Source: Sporosarcina jeotgali
GTDB taxonomy: Bacteria; Bacillota; Bacilli; Bacillales_A; Planococcaceae
Length of the DNA stretch: 64,000 nt
Assembly (NCBI RefSeq): GCF_033304595.1
Contig: NZ_CP116341.1
Coordinates: forward strand, 1 to 64,000
Direction: 5' to 3'
Shown one piece after another: positions 49,939-60,684 of this stretch. Below the pieces are notes generated by a model. The model ran no database searches and was not told the DNA's origin. It worked only from the letters and a program-made list of their open reading frames with translations. Position 1 is the first letter of the stretch; each line of letters begins with the position of its first letter. The position numbers and the translations under genes are program-made.

Positions 49939-49967
49939 TTGACAGCGAGAAATTGAGCCTATATAAT
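49939..49967 (+). promoter_or_regulatory. Consensus sigma-A promoter of yabE
   Basis: TTGACA (49939-49944), 17-nt spacer, TATAAT (49962-49967): a perfect match at both hexamers. Confidence 0.9.
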
Positions 49968-49997
49968 CAGCCGAGTGAATAAGGAGGAGAATTTTTC

Positions 49998-51248
49998 ATG
50001 ACGAAACGAACCATGGGAAACCTATTCTTTCAATCATTGAGGTTTAAGAAAATCGCAGCAGGAACAGCAATATTAGCAATTTTTGTTACTGTTCTTTCTC
50101 TTGTCGTATATGAAGGTACGAAGAAAAGCATCTTGCTAGAAGCAGGTGGCGAAACATTAGAGTTAAAAACACACGCAAAAACAGTCGAAGACGTACTGGC
50201 ACAGCGTGATATAGAGATTGGGTCACACGACACAGTCTCACCCTCAGCTGCAACATCTATAAAAGATGGTATGACGATTGATTGGAAACAGGCAAACCCC
50301 GTTGCAATAAATATGAATAATGACTCGACGACCATTTGGACAACGAAGTCTACGGTTAAAGATGTACTGACAGAAGCTGGTGTAGAATTGGATGAGCATG
50401 ATTCAGTTGAACCAAGTTTAGATAGTCATGTCGATAAGAAAAGTGAAATCACGATTGATAAAGCTTTTCAAGTTACGTTGAAAGATGGTAAAAAGTCTAC
50501 AAAGGTGTGGTCCACTTCGACTACGGTCGCTGACTTTTTAAAGAACGAAAACATCCAATTGAGTGAGTTGGATCGAGTAGAGAGCAACAAGGAGCAAGTA
50601 TTGCTGCCGAAATCTGTTGTGTCGATTGTTCGTGTGGAAAAGGTCACCGATGTAGTGGAAGAGACGACGGATTTTGACGTGAAAACACGTACTGACGATA
50701 GTTTACTGAAAGGTCGAGAAAAAATCGTCCAAGAAGGTAAAAGCGGGAAAGTCAGAAAGAGATTCGAAATCGTCAAAGAAAACGGAAAAGAAGTTTCGCG
50801 AAAGCTTATTCGCGAGCATGTTGTCTCGCATCCTAAAGCTAAAGTAGTTTCAGTAGGTTCAAAAGTGGTGATTGCAAGTGCAGCGCCAAAAGCTTCTGCT
50901 GTTAAGACTGCATCATCTAAAAAGACGAGTGTTTCACGTGGAAACGGAAATGAGTCTGGAAAAGTGATGTACATGAACGCAACAGCTTACACAGCACATT
51001 GCACAGGTTGCAGCGGTATTACAGCTACTGGCATTAACTTGAGTGCTAATCCGAACTTGAAGGTTATTGCAGTAGATCCAAGCGTAATTCCACTAGGTTC
51101 AAAAGTATGGGTGGAAGGCTATGGTTATGCAATTGCAGGCGATACTGGCGGTGCTATTAAAGGCAGTCGAATTGACTTGCACGTACCAAATGACGCGGCT
51201 GCTAGAAAGTTTGGCAGACGACAAGTAAAAATTAAAGTGTTGAACTGA
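49998..51248 (+). CDS. yabE: YabE-type cell-wall-associated 3D-domain protein
   Basis: 416 residues: N-terminal transmembrane or signal helix (about 18-42), three DUF348 repeats (about 45-195), a G5 domain (about 200-280), a serine/lysine-rich linker and a C-terminal 3D domain (MNATAYTAHC...GDTGGAIKGSRIDLHV) carrying the conserved aspartates. Resembles stationary-phase Rpf-like wall lytic enzymes. Confidence 0.94.
   Translation: MTKRTMGNLFFQSLRFKKIAAGTAILAIFVTVLSLVVYEGTKKSILLEAGGETLELKTHAKTVEDVLAQRDIEIGSHDTVSPSAATSIKDGMTIDWKQANPVAINMNNDSTTIWTTKSTVKDVLTEAGVELDEHDSVEPSLDSHVDKKSEITIDKAFQVTLKDGKKSTKVWSTSTTVADFLKNENIQLSELDRVESNKEQVLLPKSVVSIVRVEKVTDVVEETTDFDVKTRTDDSLLKGREKIVQEGKSGKVRKRFEIVKENGKEVSRKLIREHVVSHPKAKVVSVGSKVVIASAAPKASAVKTASSKKTSVSRGNGNESGKVMYMNATAYTAHCTGCSGITATGINLSANPNLKVIAVDPSVIPLGSKVWVEGYGYAIAGDTGGAIKGSRIDLHVPNDAAARKFGRRQVKIKVLN
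50930..50945. other. Candidate parS-like site inside yabE
   Basis: TGTTTCACGTGGAAAC shares the TTTCACGTG core with parS; it has three mismatches at the right side. Confidence 0.35.
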
Positions 51249-51280
51249 TAGAACTTCGCACAATCATTATAAGCAGTATG

Positions 51281-51321
51281 CAACAATCCGCATGGCTAAA
51301 ATTGAGCCATGCGGATTGTTG
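51281..51321. other. Perfect 17-bp hairpin between yabE and rnmV
   Basis: CAACAATCCGCATGGCT (51281-51297) pairs with AGCCATGCGGATTGTTG (51305-51321) around a 7-nt loop. No U tract follows. Confidence 0.7.
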
Positions 51322-51453
51322 CGGTCATAGACGTATTCTGTACAACGGCACGTACAGCCGTTAGAATTAAAGAAGAATTGTTTCAGGAAATTATTCATCT
51401 GAAACAGAAATCTAAAGCACGCATCCACATACCCTGCAGGAAAGAGGAATACA

Positions 51454-52898
<1,445 letters not shown>

Positions 52899-52967
52899 GA
52901 CATCTTATACTTATGACTATTTTAAGAAAAAAAGAATGTCGAAAGATGAAAATTTGCTATAAAGGGA

Positions 52968-53037
52968 TTGACAAAGCTGAATGCAACCTGTTAAAATTTA
53001 AATTTTAATTGACAGAACTTTTTAACTGTGTTATGAT
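52968..53037 (+). promoter_or_regulatory. Tandem sigma-A promoters of veg
   Basis: P1: TTGACA (52968-52973), 17-nt spacer, TTAAAA (52991-52996). P2: TTGACA (53009-53014), 17-nt spacer, TATGAT (53032-53037). A double promoter recalls the strong veg promoter of B. subtilis. Confidence 0.85.
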
Positions 53038-53061
53038 TGTATACAGTGAGGTGGAAGCGAC

Positions 53062-53328
53062 GTGCCAAAAACATTAGCGGACATTAAGAAGTCATTGGAT
53101 GCTCACTTAGGAAAACGTCTGCACCTTCGTGCAAACGGCGGTCGTAAAAAAACGATCGAAAGAGCTGGAATCCTTCGTGACACGTATCGTGCGGTATTTG
53201 TAGTGGAACTTGATCAGGACGAAAATGCGTTTGAACGGGTATCATACAGCTATGCGGATATTTTAACTGAAGCAGTTGAAATAACGATACTGGACGGTGG
53301 AGACACCACAGCATTTGAGATTAAATAG
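53062..53328 (+). CDS. veg: Veg protein
   Basis: 88 residues: [30 protein letters not shown], the conserved start of Veg. In B. subtilis it promotes biofilm matrix synthesis. GTG at 53062 follows GAGGTGGA. Confidence 0.95.
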   Translation: MPKTLADIKKSLDAHLGKRLHLRANGGRKKTIERAGILRDTYRAVFVVELDQDENAFERVSYSYADILTEAVEITILDGGDTTAFEIK

Positions 53329-53359
53329 CACTCTTATCATTTTTTGATTTATTTTTAAA

Positions 53360-53404
53360 CAAAACACCTTTTGCTTTCTTTTGAGAGCAGGAGGTGTTTT
53401 TTTA
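53360..53404 (+). terminator. veg terminator
   Basis: AACACCT pairs with AGGTGTT, extended by TTGCT.../...GAGCAGG, then TTTTTT. Confidence 0.8.
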
Positions 53405-53452
53405 TGGTTAGTGTCCATACTACGCGTGTCAGCCAAGAAGGAGGAAACCTGA

Positions 53453-53638
53453 ATGGCGAGAAGAAACGGCGTAATGTCTGAGCAATTAAAAGAGGAAATT
53501 GCAAAAGAACTTGGATTTTACGATGTTGTTCAACGTGAAGGTTGGGGAGGCATTAAATCGCGGGATGCAGGTAATATGGTGAAACGCGCAATTGAGATGG
53601 CAGGACAAGGGATGGCAGGTAAAGACCGGTCGCAATAA
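53453..53638 (+). CDS. sspF: Small acid-soluble spore protein SspF
   Basis: 61 residues, with the alpha/beta-SASP-like segment [39 protein letters not shown]. Binds spore DNA. AAGGAGG precedes ATG. Confidence 0.92.
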   Translation: MARRNGVMSEQLKEEIAKELGFYDVVQREGWGGIKSRDAGNMVKRAIEMAGQGMAGKDRSQ

Positions 53639-53680
53639 TGTTCGTTGAACCCTGTACGACCCAAATCCAACCAATGGCTG

Positions 53681-53735
53681 ACGAAAGGGGCTGTCGCATC
53701 GCACACTTTGTGCTTTGCACAGCTCTTTTTTGTGG
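53681..53735 (+). terminator. sspF terminator
   Basis: GGGCTGT.. pairs with ..ACAGCTC, followed by TTTTTT. Confidence 0.65.
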
Positions 53736-53823
53736 CTAACATTGTTTTTTTAACGAATCCGGGCAATTTTAAAGCTGCCTATGGTAAAATAGTGAGCAAT
53801 GAAGTTTGAATGGAGGCAGCCAG

Positions 53824-54693
53824 ATGAGTATGATATCTGAAAAAGCGCCAGCTAAAATAAATTTAACGCTTGATGTCCTGCAAAAACGTCCTGATGGTTT
53901 TCATGAAGTTGAAATGATTATGACGACAGTTGACCTAGCAGATCGTATTTGGCTCAAGCCCTTAGATCGTGGCATTACAATCCAATCTTCGGAACGATTT
54001 GTACCGAATGATAAACGCAACCTCGCATGGCAGGCGGCAGACATTTTGCGTAAAAAATTTGATATCCGAAGTGGAGTGGAAATCACTCTCGACAAGAATA
54101 TCCCGGTGGCTGCAGGCTTAGCGGGGGGCAGCTCTGATGCGGCTGCTACTTTACGAGGGTTGAATAGAATGTGGGAACTGGGACTGTCTTTGGACGAGCT
54201 GGCAGTGCTCGGTGCAAAGATTGGGTCGGACATTCCGTTTTGTGTATATGGAGGAACCGCTCTTGCTTCCGGCCGGGGGGAGAAAATTCAACACTTATCA
54301 GTACCGCCGAATTGTTGGGTGGTTTTAGCCAAACCTCCTATATCCGTGTCAACTGCAGATATTTATGGAGGCCTGGATATCCAAAGTATCCAGCACCCTG
54401 ACACAGCGGGCATGATGGATGCACTTGCTGCTTCCGACTATGAAATGATGTGTCAGAAGGTAGGGAATGCATTGGAGCCAGTCACGATGAGACTACATCC
54501 TCAAGTTAGCGTACTAAAAGAACAAATGCTGAAGTTTGGTGCGGATACAGTATTGATGAGCGGAAGCGGCCCTACAGTGTTTGGTCTTGTTGAACACGAA
54601 TCGCAAGTTGCACGCATTTATAACGGACTAAAAGGATTTTGTCCGGAAGTGTATGCGGTCCGGATGATGGGGGAACGTATCAATCTTGCTTGA
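53824..54693 (+). CDS. ispE: 4-diphosphocytidyl-2-C-methyl-D-erythritol kinase
   Basis: GHMP kinase of the MEP isoprenoid pathway. 289 residues: [16 protein letters not shown] loop [15 protein letters not shown] and [14 protein letters not shown] at 53824 with GGAGG 8 nt upstream. Confidence 0.96.
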   Translation: MSMISEKAPAKINLTLDVLQKRPDGFHEVEMIMTTVDLADRIWLKPLDRGITIQSSERFVPNDKRNLAWQAADILRKKFDIRSGVEITLDKNIPVAAGLAGGSSDAAATLRGLNRMWELGLSLDELAVLGAKIGSDIPFCVYGGTALASGRGEKIQHLSVPPNCWVVLAKPPISVSTADIYGGLDIQSIQHPDTAGMMDALAASDYEMMCQKVGNALEPVTMRLHPQVSVLKEQMLKFGADTVLMSGSGPTVFGLVEHESQVARIYNGLKGFCPEVYAVRMMGERINLA

Positions 54694-54751
54694 AAACGGA
54701 CGATTGTGTTAGTCTGAAGGTATAATATTCGGGTTTTAGGAGTTGTTGGAC

Positions 54752-55585
54752 ATGAAGTGGAAGAGGAGTGAACGTCTCGTTGAGATGACACGCCATCTGT
54801 TGGAAAGCCCTCACCAACTCATCCCGCTAACGGTTTTTTCAGAACGTTTTCAGGCCGCAAAATCATCAATCAGTGAAGACCTGACGATTATTAAAGAGAC
54901 ATTTGAAGAAAGTGGTGCTGGAAAACTATTGACAGTTTCTGGCGCTGCTGGCGGTGTGAAGTACATTCCGCTAATGTCTGATCGAGCGGTGCGAGAGGTG
55001 ATCGCACAAATGATTGAAGAATTGGGTCACTCGGACCGGTTACTGCCGGGCGGATACTTATATATGACAGACTTACTCGGTAACCCGCAGCTGATGGATA
55101 AAGTGGGAAGAGTGTTTGCCTCGGCTTTCGCTAATCACAATATCGATGTTATTATGACTGTAGCAACGAAGGGCATCCCAATTGCCCAAGCGATTGCCCG
55201 TCATTTGAATGTTCCTGTTGTGATTGTTAGACGAGATAGTAAAGTGACCGAAGGATCGACAGTGAGCATTAACTACGTTTCTGGATCAACACGGAGAATC
55301 CAAACGATGGTTTTGTCTAAACGCAGCATGAAAAGCGGACAACGAGTCTTAGTAACGGATGACTTCATGAAAGCCGGAGGCACGATGCTTGGTATGCGCC
55401 ACCTTGTTGAAGAATTCGATTGTGAATTGGCAGGGGCTGCTGTACTCGTCGAGTCTGAGCACACAGAAGAGGTCCTGGTCGAAAACTATCGCTCTCTCGT
55501 GAAGTTATGTAAAGTGAATGAACGGGATCGGACAATCGAACTGGAAGACGGAAACTACTTTTCGGAAGGTGGAGATGAAAGATGA
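54752..55585 (+). CDS. purR: Purine operon repressor
   Basis: 277 residues: N-terminal winged helix (about 1-75), then a phosphoribosyltransferase-like domain with the PRPP-binding segment [18 protein letters not shown] relieves repression; ATG at 54752 follows AGGAG 9 nt away. Confidence 0.96.
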   Translation: MKWKRSERLVEMTRHLLESPHQLIPLTVFSERFQAAKSSISEDLTIIKETFEESGAGKLLTVSGAAGGVKYIPLMSDRAVREVIAQMIEELGHSDRLLPGGYLYMTDLLGNPQLMDKVGRVFASAFANHNIDVIMTVATKGIPIAQAIARHLNVPVVIVRRDSKVTEGSTVSINYVSGSTRRIQTMVLSKRSMKSGQRVLVTDDFMKAGGTMLGMRHLVEEFDCELAGAAVLVESEHTEEVLVENYRSLVKLCKVNERDRTIELEDGNYFSEGGDER

Positions 55586-55959
55586 ATTATGTAGCGACTG
55601 AACAAGCACCGAAAGCGATTGGACCTTATGCACAAGCGGTAAAGGTGAATGGGTTGGTTTACACGTCAGGACAAATCCCGCTGAACACAGACGGAGAAGT
55701 TGCCGGCGCAACAATCGAAGAACAGACGAACCAAGTGTTTGAGAACTTGAAAGCAGTTCTTGCAGAAGCAAACTCATCTCTAAACCAAGTAGTGAAAGCA
55801 ACGGTATTCATAAAGGATATGAATGAGTTCGGGGCACTCAACGAAGTGTATGCAAAGCATTTCGGAGAGCACACACCAGCTCGTTCTACAGTGGAAGTAG
55901 CGCGTCTTCCAAAAGACGTAAAAGTTGAGATTGAAGTTGTTGCGGTTGCAGCAGAGTAA
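55582..55959 (+). CDS. ridA: RidA-family reactive enamine/imine deaminase
   Basis: 125 residues (YabJ): [22 protein letters not shown] and the active-site arginine in [24 protein letters not shown]. Hydrolyses 2-aminoacrylate-type imines. Overlaps purR by 4 nt. Confidence 0.96.
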   Translation: MNYVATEQAPKAIGPYAQAVKVNGLVYTSGQIPLNTDGEVAGATIEEQTNQVFENLKAVLAEANSSLNQVVKATVFIKDMNEFGALNEVYAKHFGEHTPARSTVEVARLPKDVKVEIEVVAVAAE

Positions 55960-55961
55960 AA

Positions 55962-55996
55962 CAAAACGTTCCTTTCGAGGGACGTTTTTTAGTGAA
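55962..55996 (+). terminator. purR-ridA terminator
   Basis: AAAACGTTCC pairs with GGGACGTTTT around TTTCGA. Confidence 0.8.
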
Positions 55997-56040
55997 TGCG
56001 GGGAATTTTTAATAATCGGAAAAATTTAAATTTGGATAAA

Positions 56041-56066
56041 GGGATTTAAAAAGTTTTGTAGAAAGT
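56041..56066 (+). promoter_or_regulatory. Possible sigma-H promoter of spoVG
   Basis: GGGATTT followed at 13 nt by GAAAGT resembles the AGGAWWT/GAAT layout. Weak by eye. Confidence 0.3.
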
Positions 56067-56107
56067 GTACTGCATACAGTTTTCACGAAAGGGGAATGGG
56101 AACGAGT

Positions 56108-56392
56108 ATGCAAGTTACTAATGTTCGCTTACGAAAGATTGAAACCAATGGGAGAATGCGCGCGATTGCTTCCGTTACATTTGACGAGGAATTTGTTGTC
56201 CATGACATACGGATTATTGAAGGGAATGACGGTCTGTTTGTAGCGATGCCCAGCAAACGAACACCAGACGGAGAGTTCCGTGACGTCGCACATCCTATCA
56301 ATCCAGCATCACGAACAAAGATTCAAGAAGCTGTTTTAGAAGCCTATTATGCAGATGAAAAAGAACCAAAGTTTGAAGAAGTACCTGTTTAA
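56108..56392 (+). CDS. spoVG: Stage V sporulation protein G
   Basis: 94 residues. Conserved NVRLRKI...[43 protein letters not shown]-binding regulator. ATG 56108 gives the family start MQVTNVR; ATG 56096 is 1 nt from the AAAGGGG and less likely. Confidence 0.95.
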   Translation: MQVTNVRLRKIETNGRMRAIASVTFDEEFVVHDIRIIEGNDGLFVAMPSKRTPDGEFRDVAHPINPASRTKIQEAVLEAYYADEKEPKFEEVPV

Positions 56393-56413
56393 AAAAATCT
56401 GTCGATGAATTGT

Positions 56414-56452
56414 CACAGAGCCGCGGCTATTTTCAGCAGCGGCTCTTTCTAC
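56414..56452 (+). terminator. spoVG terminator
   Basis: AGAGCCGC pairs with GCGGCTCT, then TTCT. Confidence 0.75.
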
Positions 56453-56528
56453 GCGATTCTAGTAGAAGTCTTGCGGAAAAAAACTATTAATAATAGAATA
56501 TTGATACCAACTTGTCAAGTAGGAATAG

Positions 56529-56557
56529 TTGAAAAATCAGTCTTACTCAGCTATAGT
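56529..56557 (+). promoter_or_regulatory. Sigma-A promoter of glmU
   Basis: TTGAAA (56529-56534), 17-nt spacer, TATAGT (56552-56557). Confidence 0.75.
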
Positions 56558-56588
56558 CAAATATGAAAATACAGATGGGGGACAGCTC

Positions 56589-57962
56589 ATGACACATACA
56601 TATGCAATTGTTTTGGCCGCAGGTCAAGGCACACGCATGAAATCCAATTTATACAAAGTGCTGCACCCAGTTTGCGGTAAACCAATGGTGGAACACGTTA
56701 TTGATCACGTAAAAGGTATTGGGGCAGACCGTGTAGTAACCGTTGTCGGTCACGGGGCAGAACTCGTGGAAGAGACGCTCGGTCAAAAAAGTGAGTATGT
56801 CCTTCAAGCCGAACAATTGGGAACGGCTCATGCCGTACAGCAAGCCGAAAACCTTCTGGGTGATTTAGAAGGTACAACACTCGTCATTTGCGGGGATACA
56901 CCGCTTATCCGATCAGAAACGATGGATGCACTTGTAAACAAACATAAAGAGCTGGGTGCGAAAGCGACGATTCTAACAGCCATTGCAGACAATCCTGCTG
57001 GATACGGCCGAATCATCCGCGGCGACCAAGGTGAAGTACTTCGTAATGTGGAACAAAAGGATGCAACACCTGAAGAACAGGCAGTCACTGAGATTAACAC
57101 GGGGACTTACTGCTTCGATAACCGTGCACTTTTTGAAGCACTCAAAAAAGTAAAGAATGACAATGCACAAGGTGAATACTACTTACCTGACGTGATGGGT
57201 ATCCTTCAATCTGAAGGCGCACTGATCGGAGCGCATGTTTCAGACGATTTCAGCGAAACGCTCGGTGTGAATGATCGCGTTGTACTCGCACAAGCAGAAG
57301 CCGTCATGCGCCATCGTATTGCTGAAAAGCATATGCGTAACGGGGTAACAATCATTTCGCCGGAAACAACTGTAATTAGTGCAGATGCAGTGATCGGCCG
57401 TGATACGGTTCTTCAGCCAGGTACGATTATTGAAGGCCGCAGTTCAATTGGTGAAGAGTGTCTGATTGGACCGAATAGCCACATTATTGACAGCGAAGTC
57501 AGTAATAAGACTTCAATCCATTCGTCTGTCGTCAAGTCCAGTAAGATTGGATCGAATACGACGGTTGGTCCGTTCGCACATATCCGTCCCGAAACGGATC
57601 TCGGCGATCATGTGAAAGTCGGAAACTTTGTGGAGATTAAGAAATCATCATTTGGAACAGGCAGCAAAGTATCACATCTCAGTTATATCGGGGATGCTGA
57701 AGTTGGCTCAGCTGTAAATATCGGCTGCGGTTCAATTACAGTCAATTATGATGGTAAAAATAAGTTTAAAACAACCATTGAGGACGAAGCTTTCATCGGC
57801 TGTAACTCTAATTTAGTAGCACCTGTCACGGTAGGAAAAGGGTCTTACGTTGCTGCGGGATCAACGGTTACTAAAGACGTACCTGAAGACTCGCTTGCAA
57901 TTGCACGTTCTCGCCAAGAGAACAAAGAAGGATACGCAGCAAAACTAAACTCTAAACGATAA
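56589..57962 (+). CDS. glmU: Bifunctional UDP-GlcNAc pyrophosphorylase / GlcN-1-P acetyltransferase
   Basis: 457 residues. N-terminal nucleotidyltransferase [13 protein letters not shown]-terminal left-handed beta-helix of hexapeptide repeats ([19 protein letters not shown]...). Makes UDP-GlcNAc for the wall. ATG 56589 with GGGGGA upstream. Confidence 0.97.
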   Translation: MTHTYAIVLAAGQGTRMKSNLYKVLHPVCGKPMVEHVIDHVKGIGADRVVTVVGHGAELVEETLGQKSEYVLQAEQLGTAHAVQQAENLLGDLEGTTLVICGDTPLIRSETMDALVNKHKELGAKATILTAIADNPAGYGRIIRGDQGEVLRNVEQKDATPEEQAVTEINTGTYCFDNRALFEALKKVKNDNAQGEYYLPDVMGILQSEGALIGAHVSDDFSETLGVNDRVVLAQAEAVMRHRIAEKHMRNGVTIISPETTVISADAVIGRDTVLQPGTIIEGRSSIGEECLIGPNSHIIDSEVSNKTSIHSSVVKSSKIGSNTTVGPFAHIRPETDLGDHVKVGNFVEIKKSSFGTGSKVSHLSYIGDAEVGSAVNIGCGSITVNYDGKNKFKTTIEDEAFIGCNSNLVAPVTVGKGSYVAAGSTVTKDVPEDSLAIARSRQENKEGYAAKLNSKR

Positions 57963-57977
57963 AACAGGAGGTCCATC

Positions 57978-58937
57978 ATGGGCAATGAATATCCAAATCA
58001 CAAACTTAAACTTTTTACTTTGAACGCAAACGAACCTTTGGCACAAGAGGTAGCTGACGTTATCGGACGCCCTCTCGGAGAATGCTCTGTCAAACGTTTC
58101 AGTGATGGTGAAGTTCAAATTAATATCGAAGAAAGTATCCGTGGCTGCGATGTTTTTGTCATTCAGTCGACTTCGTACCCTGTCAATGACAACCTAATGG
58201 AACTCCTAATCATGATTGATGCATTACGACGTGCGTCTGCACGCACGATCAATGTCGTCATGCCTTACTATGGCTATGCACGTCAAGACCGTAAAGCACG
58301 TTCACGTGAGCCGATTACAGCGAAACTTGTTGCAAACTTGCTTGAAAAAGCTGGAGCGGACCGCGTCATTGCGATGGATCTTCATGCACCGCAAATCCAA
58401 GGATTCTTCGATATTCCGATTGATCACTTGGTTGCTGTTCCTCTACTATCAGATTACTTTAAGAACCAAGGTTTCAAAGGTGATGATATCGTTATCGTAT
58501 CTCCAGACCACGGTGGAGTTACACGCGCTCGTAAAATGGCAGATCGTCTGAAAGCACCGATTGCAATTATCGACAAGCGCCGTCCAAAGCCGAATGTCAG
58601 CGAAGTCATGAACATTGTTGGACAAGTAGATGGTAAAATTGCAATTCTAATCGATGATATCATTGACACAGCAGGTACAATTACTGCTGGCGCAAACGCT
58701 ATCATTGAAAGTGGAGCGAAAGAAGTCTATGCTTGCTGTACACACCCGGTTCTATCTGGACCAGCTATTCAGCGCATTAATGATTCACAAATCAAAGAAT
58801 TGGTTATTACAAACACGATTGAACTTCCTGAAGACAAGAACTCTCCGAAAATCAAGCAGCTGTCGGTTGCAAAACTAATCGGGGATGCAATCGTTCGCGT
58901 ATTTGAAGAGAAGTCAGTAAGTACATTATTCGATTGA
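57978..58937 (+). CDS. prs: Ribose-phosphate pyrophosphokinase
   Basis: 319 residues. Makes PRPP. Motifs [13 protein letters not shown] [28 protein letters not shown] and the PRPP loop [18 protein letters not shown] precedes ATG; 15 nt after glmU. Confidence 0.98.
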   Translation: MGNEYPNHKLKLFTLNANEPLAQEVADVIGRPLGECSVKRFSDGEVQINIEESIRGCDVFVIQSTSYPVNDNLMELLIMIDALRRASARTINVVMPYYGYARQDRKARSREPITAKLVANLLEKAGADRVIAMDLHAPQIQGFFDIPIDHLVAVPLLSDYFKNQGFKGDDIVIVSPDHGGVTRARKMADRLKAPIAIIDKRRPKPNVSEVMNIVGQVDGKIAILIDDIIDTAGTITAGANAIIESGAKEVYACCTHPVLSGPAIQRINDSQIKELVITNTIELPEDKNSPKIKQLSVAKLIGDAIVRVFEEKSVSTLFD

Positions 58938-58973
58938 GCCGGCGCAGAAGCTGGCTGTGATTGTGCACGAAAT

Positions 58974-58999
58974 GTTTTGGAACGTCTTGTAGCGGGTAT
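58974..58999 (+). promoter_or_regulatory. Sigma-B type promoter of ctc
   Basis: GTTTTG (58974-58979), 14-nt spacer, GGGTAT (58994-58999), a close fit to GTTTAA-N12-14-GGGWAW. Confidence 0.78.
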
Positions 59000-59041
59000 T
59001 TACTATGTAGGAAAACTTTATTTAAAAAGGGGACTAAACAT

Positions 59042-59680
59042 ATGAGTACAGCATTACAGTCAGAAAAACGAGAAATTGCACCACAATCAGCATTGCGTCA
59101 ATTACGCCATGAGGGTAAAGTTCCTTCAGTCGTTTATGGTTTTAATACAGAATCGACACCAATTACTGTTATTGAACGTGACCTCATTAAAACGATTCAA
59201 GAACATGGTCGTAACGGGGCTTTCAAATTAGATCTAGATGGTAAGAACGTAGATGTCATGCTAAGTGATTATCAGGCGGATGTAATGACAGGGAAATTCG
59301 AGCACGCGGATTTCTTGGCAATCAACATGTCTGAAGAGCTTGAAGTAGACGTTACAATCCATTTATCAGGACAGTCTGCTGGTGAAAAAGCAGGCGGTGT
59401 TGTGCAGCAGCCGCTATGGGAAGTAAAAGTAAAAGCAAAACCTGCTGATATTCCAGAGCACATCGAAGTAGATGTATCTAAATTGGATATCGGTGAAGCA
59501 ATTCAAATTTCAGACCTGCGCGCTGGCGCGAAGTATGAAATCTTGAACGAAGACGAAGAAACGGTTGTTCTCATTTCTGCTCCTCGTACAGAAGCAGAAC
59601 TAGAAGCACTCGATGAAGAGACTGCTGGTGAAACTGCAGAACCTGAAGTTGTAAAAGAGAAAGACGAAGACAAAGAATAA
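59042..59680 (+). CDS. ctc: General stress protein Ctc / ribosomal protein bL25
   Basis: 212 residues: N-terminal L25 domain (TALQSEKREIAPQSALRQLRHEGKVPSVVYG), then a TL5 beta domain and an acidic C-terminal tail. Binds 5S rRNA under stress. ATG 59042 follows GGGGA; the long upstream frame lacks homology and crosses the promoter. Confidence 0.95.
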   Translation: MSTALQSEKREIAPQSALRQLRHEGKVPSVVYGFNTESTPITVIERDLIKTIQEHGRNGAFKLDLDGKNVDVMLSDYQADVMTGKFEHADFLAINMSEELEVDVTIHLSGQSAGEKAGGVVQQPLWEVKVKAKPADIPEHIEVDVSKLDIGEAIQISDLRAGAKYEILNEDEETVVLISAPRTEAELEALDEETAGETAEPEVVKEKDEDKE

Positions 59681-59689
59681 TCACAAAGA

Positions 59690-59720
59690 GCGCACGGCAC
59701 CCCGTGCGCTTGTTTTTTCG
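59690..59720 (+). terminator. ctc terminator
   Basis: AGCGCACGG pairs with CCGTGCGCT, then TGTTTTTT. Confidence 0.85.
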
Positions 59721-59755
59721 TTTGCCGATTTTTTTGAAAGAAAGTGAGTAATTAG

Positions 59756-60319
59756 ATGAAAATGATAATCGGGCTCGGGAATCCGGGCAAACAATATGCG
59801 TCAACCCGTCATAATGTCGGGTTCCAAGCAATCGACTTGTTAGCAGAACAGCTTAACGCGCCTGCTATGCAAACGAAATTCAATGGAATGATTACTACAG
59901 TCCGTGTTGGAACGGAAAAAGTCATGCTCGTCAAACCGTTAACGTATATGAACCTATCCGGTGAATGTGTGCGTCCTCTCATGGATTATTACGAAGTGAA
60001 CGATGATGAAATTGTCGTCATTTATGATGATCTTGATTTGACACCTGGAAAGTTGCGTCTTCGCGCAAAAGGCGGTGCTGGCGGACATAACGGTATGAAA
60101 TCATTGATTGCCCATTTAGGAACTAACGAATTCAATAGGATTCGTATTGGTGTTGGAAGACCTGATGGACCTATGAGTGTTGCGGATTACGTATTAGGTG
60201 CATTCAGTAAAGATGAGCAGCCGATGATCCAAGAAGCCGTGGAAAAAAGTGCATCCGCTTGTCGTTCTTGGACTGACCGGCCATTTCTCGAGATTATGAA
60301 CGAATATAACGGCGCTTAA
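59756..60319 (+). CDS. pth: Peptidyl-tRNA hydrolase
   Basis: 187 residues: MIIGLGNPGKQYASTRHNVGF, the catalytic histidine in TRHNVG, and KGGAGGHNGMKS. Recycles peptidyl-tRNAs; known as spoVC in B. subtilis. Confidence 0.96.
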   Translation: MKMIIGLGNPGKQYASTRHNVGFQAIDLLAEQLNAPAMQTKFNGMITTVRVGTEKVMLVKPLTYMNLSGECVRPLMDYYEVNDDEIVVIYDDLDLTPGKLRLRAKGGAGGHNGMKSLIAHLGTNEFNRIRIGVGRPDGPMSVADYVLGAFSKDEQPMIQEAVEKSASACRSWTDRPFLEIMNEYNGA

Positions 60320-60376
60320 GCATAAGTCTCCTCATATCTGCCTATACTTGTACAAAAAGAGAGGCGGTCAGTATGG

Positions 60377-60604
60377 GTGATTTCTTATCGTTGTAAACAT
60401 TGCCAAACTGAAATCGGTTCAATTCCGTTCGCATCCGTTGAGGAAACGATCCGTGAATTACTAAAGGCTGATGGAACGAACAAGGAGCGCTTTGTCGAAG
60501 TGACCCATAAGGGAGGGCTCGAGGTTCGTTGTATTTGCGAACAGTGCGAGCGCGCGATGCATGCGTCTCCGGAATACTACACAGTTGATAAGTGGCTTCA
60601 ATAA
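60377..60604 (+). CDS. fin: Anti-sigma-F factor Fin
   Basis: 75 residues with two CxxC pairs (YRCKHCQTE and CICEQCERAM). In B. subtilis it switches off sigma-F in the forespore. GTG at 60377 has GAGGCGG about 10 nt upstream. Position between pth and mfd supports this. Confidence 0.9.
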   Translation: MISYRCKHCQTEIGSIPFASVEETIRELLKADGTNKERFVEVTHKGGLEVRCICEQCERAMHASPEYYTVDKWLQ

Positions 60605-60608
60605 GAAG

Positions 60609-60648
60609 CCTGGCTTTGGCACCTTTTGCGGGTGTGCAAAGCTTTTTG
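60609..60648 (+). terminator. Possible fin terminator
   Basis: GGCTTTGGCACC pairs with GGGTGTGCAAAGC imperfectly, then TTTTTGT. Confidence 0.6.
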
Positions 60649-60684
60649 TGCTTATCCATTTCATGGAGAAAGGGACGGATTTGA

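Noticed and set aside
56096..56107. Earlier ATG start for spoVG
   Set aside because: It touches the Shine-Dalgarno and adds four residues not seen in the family.
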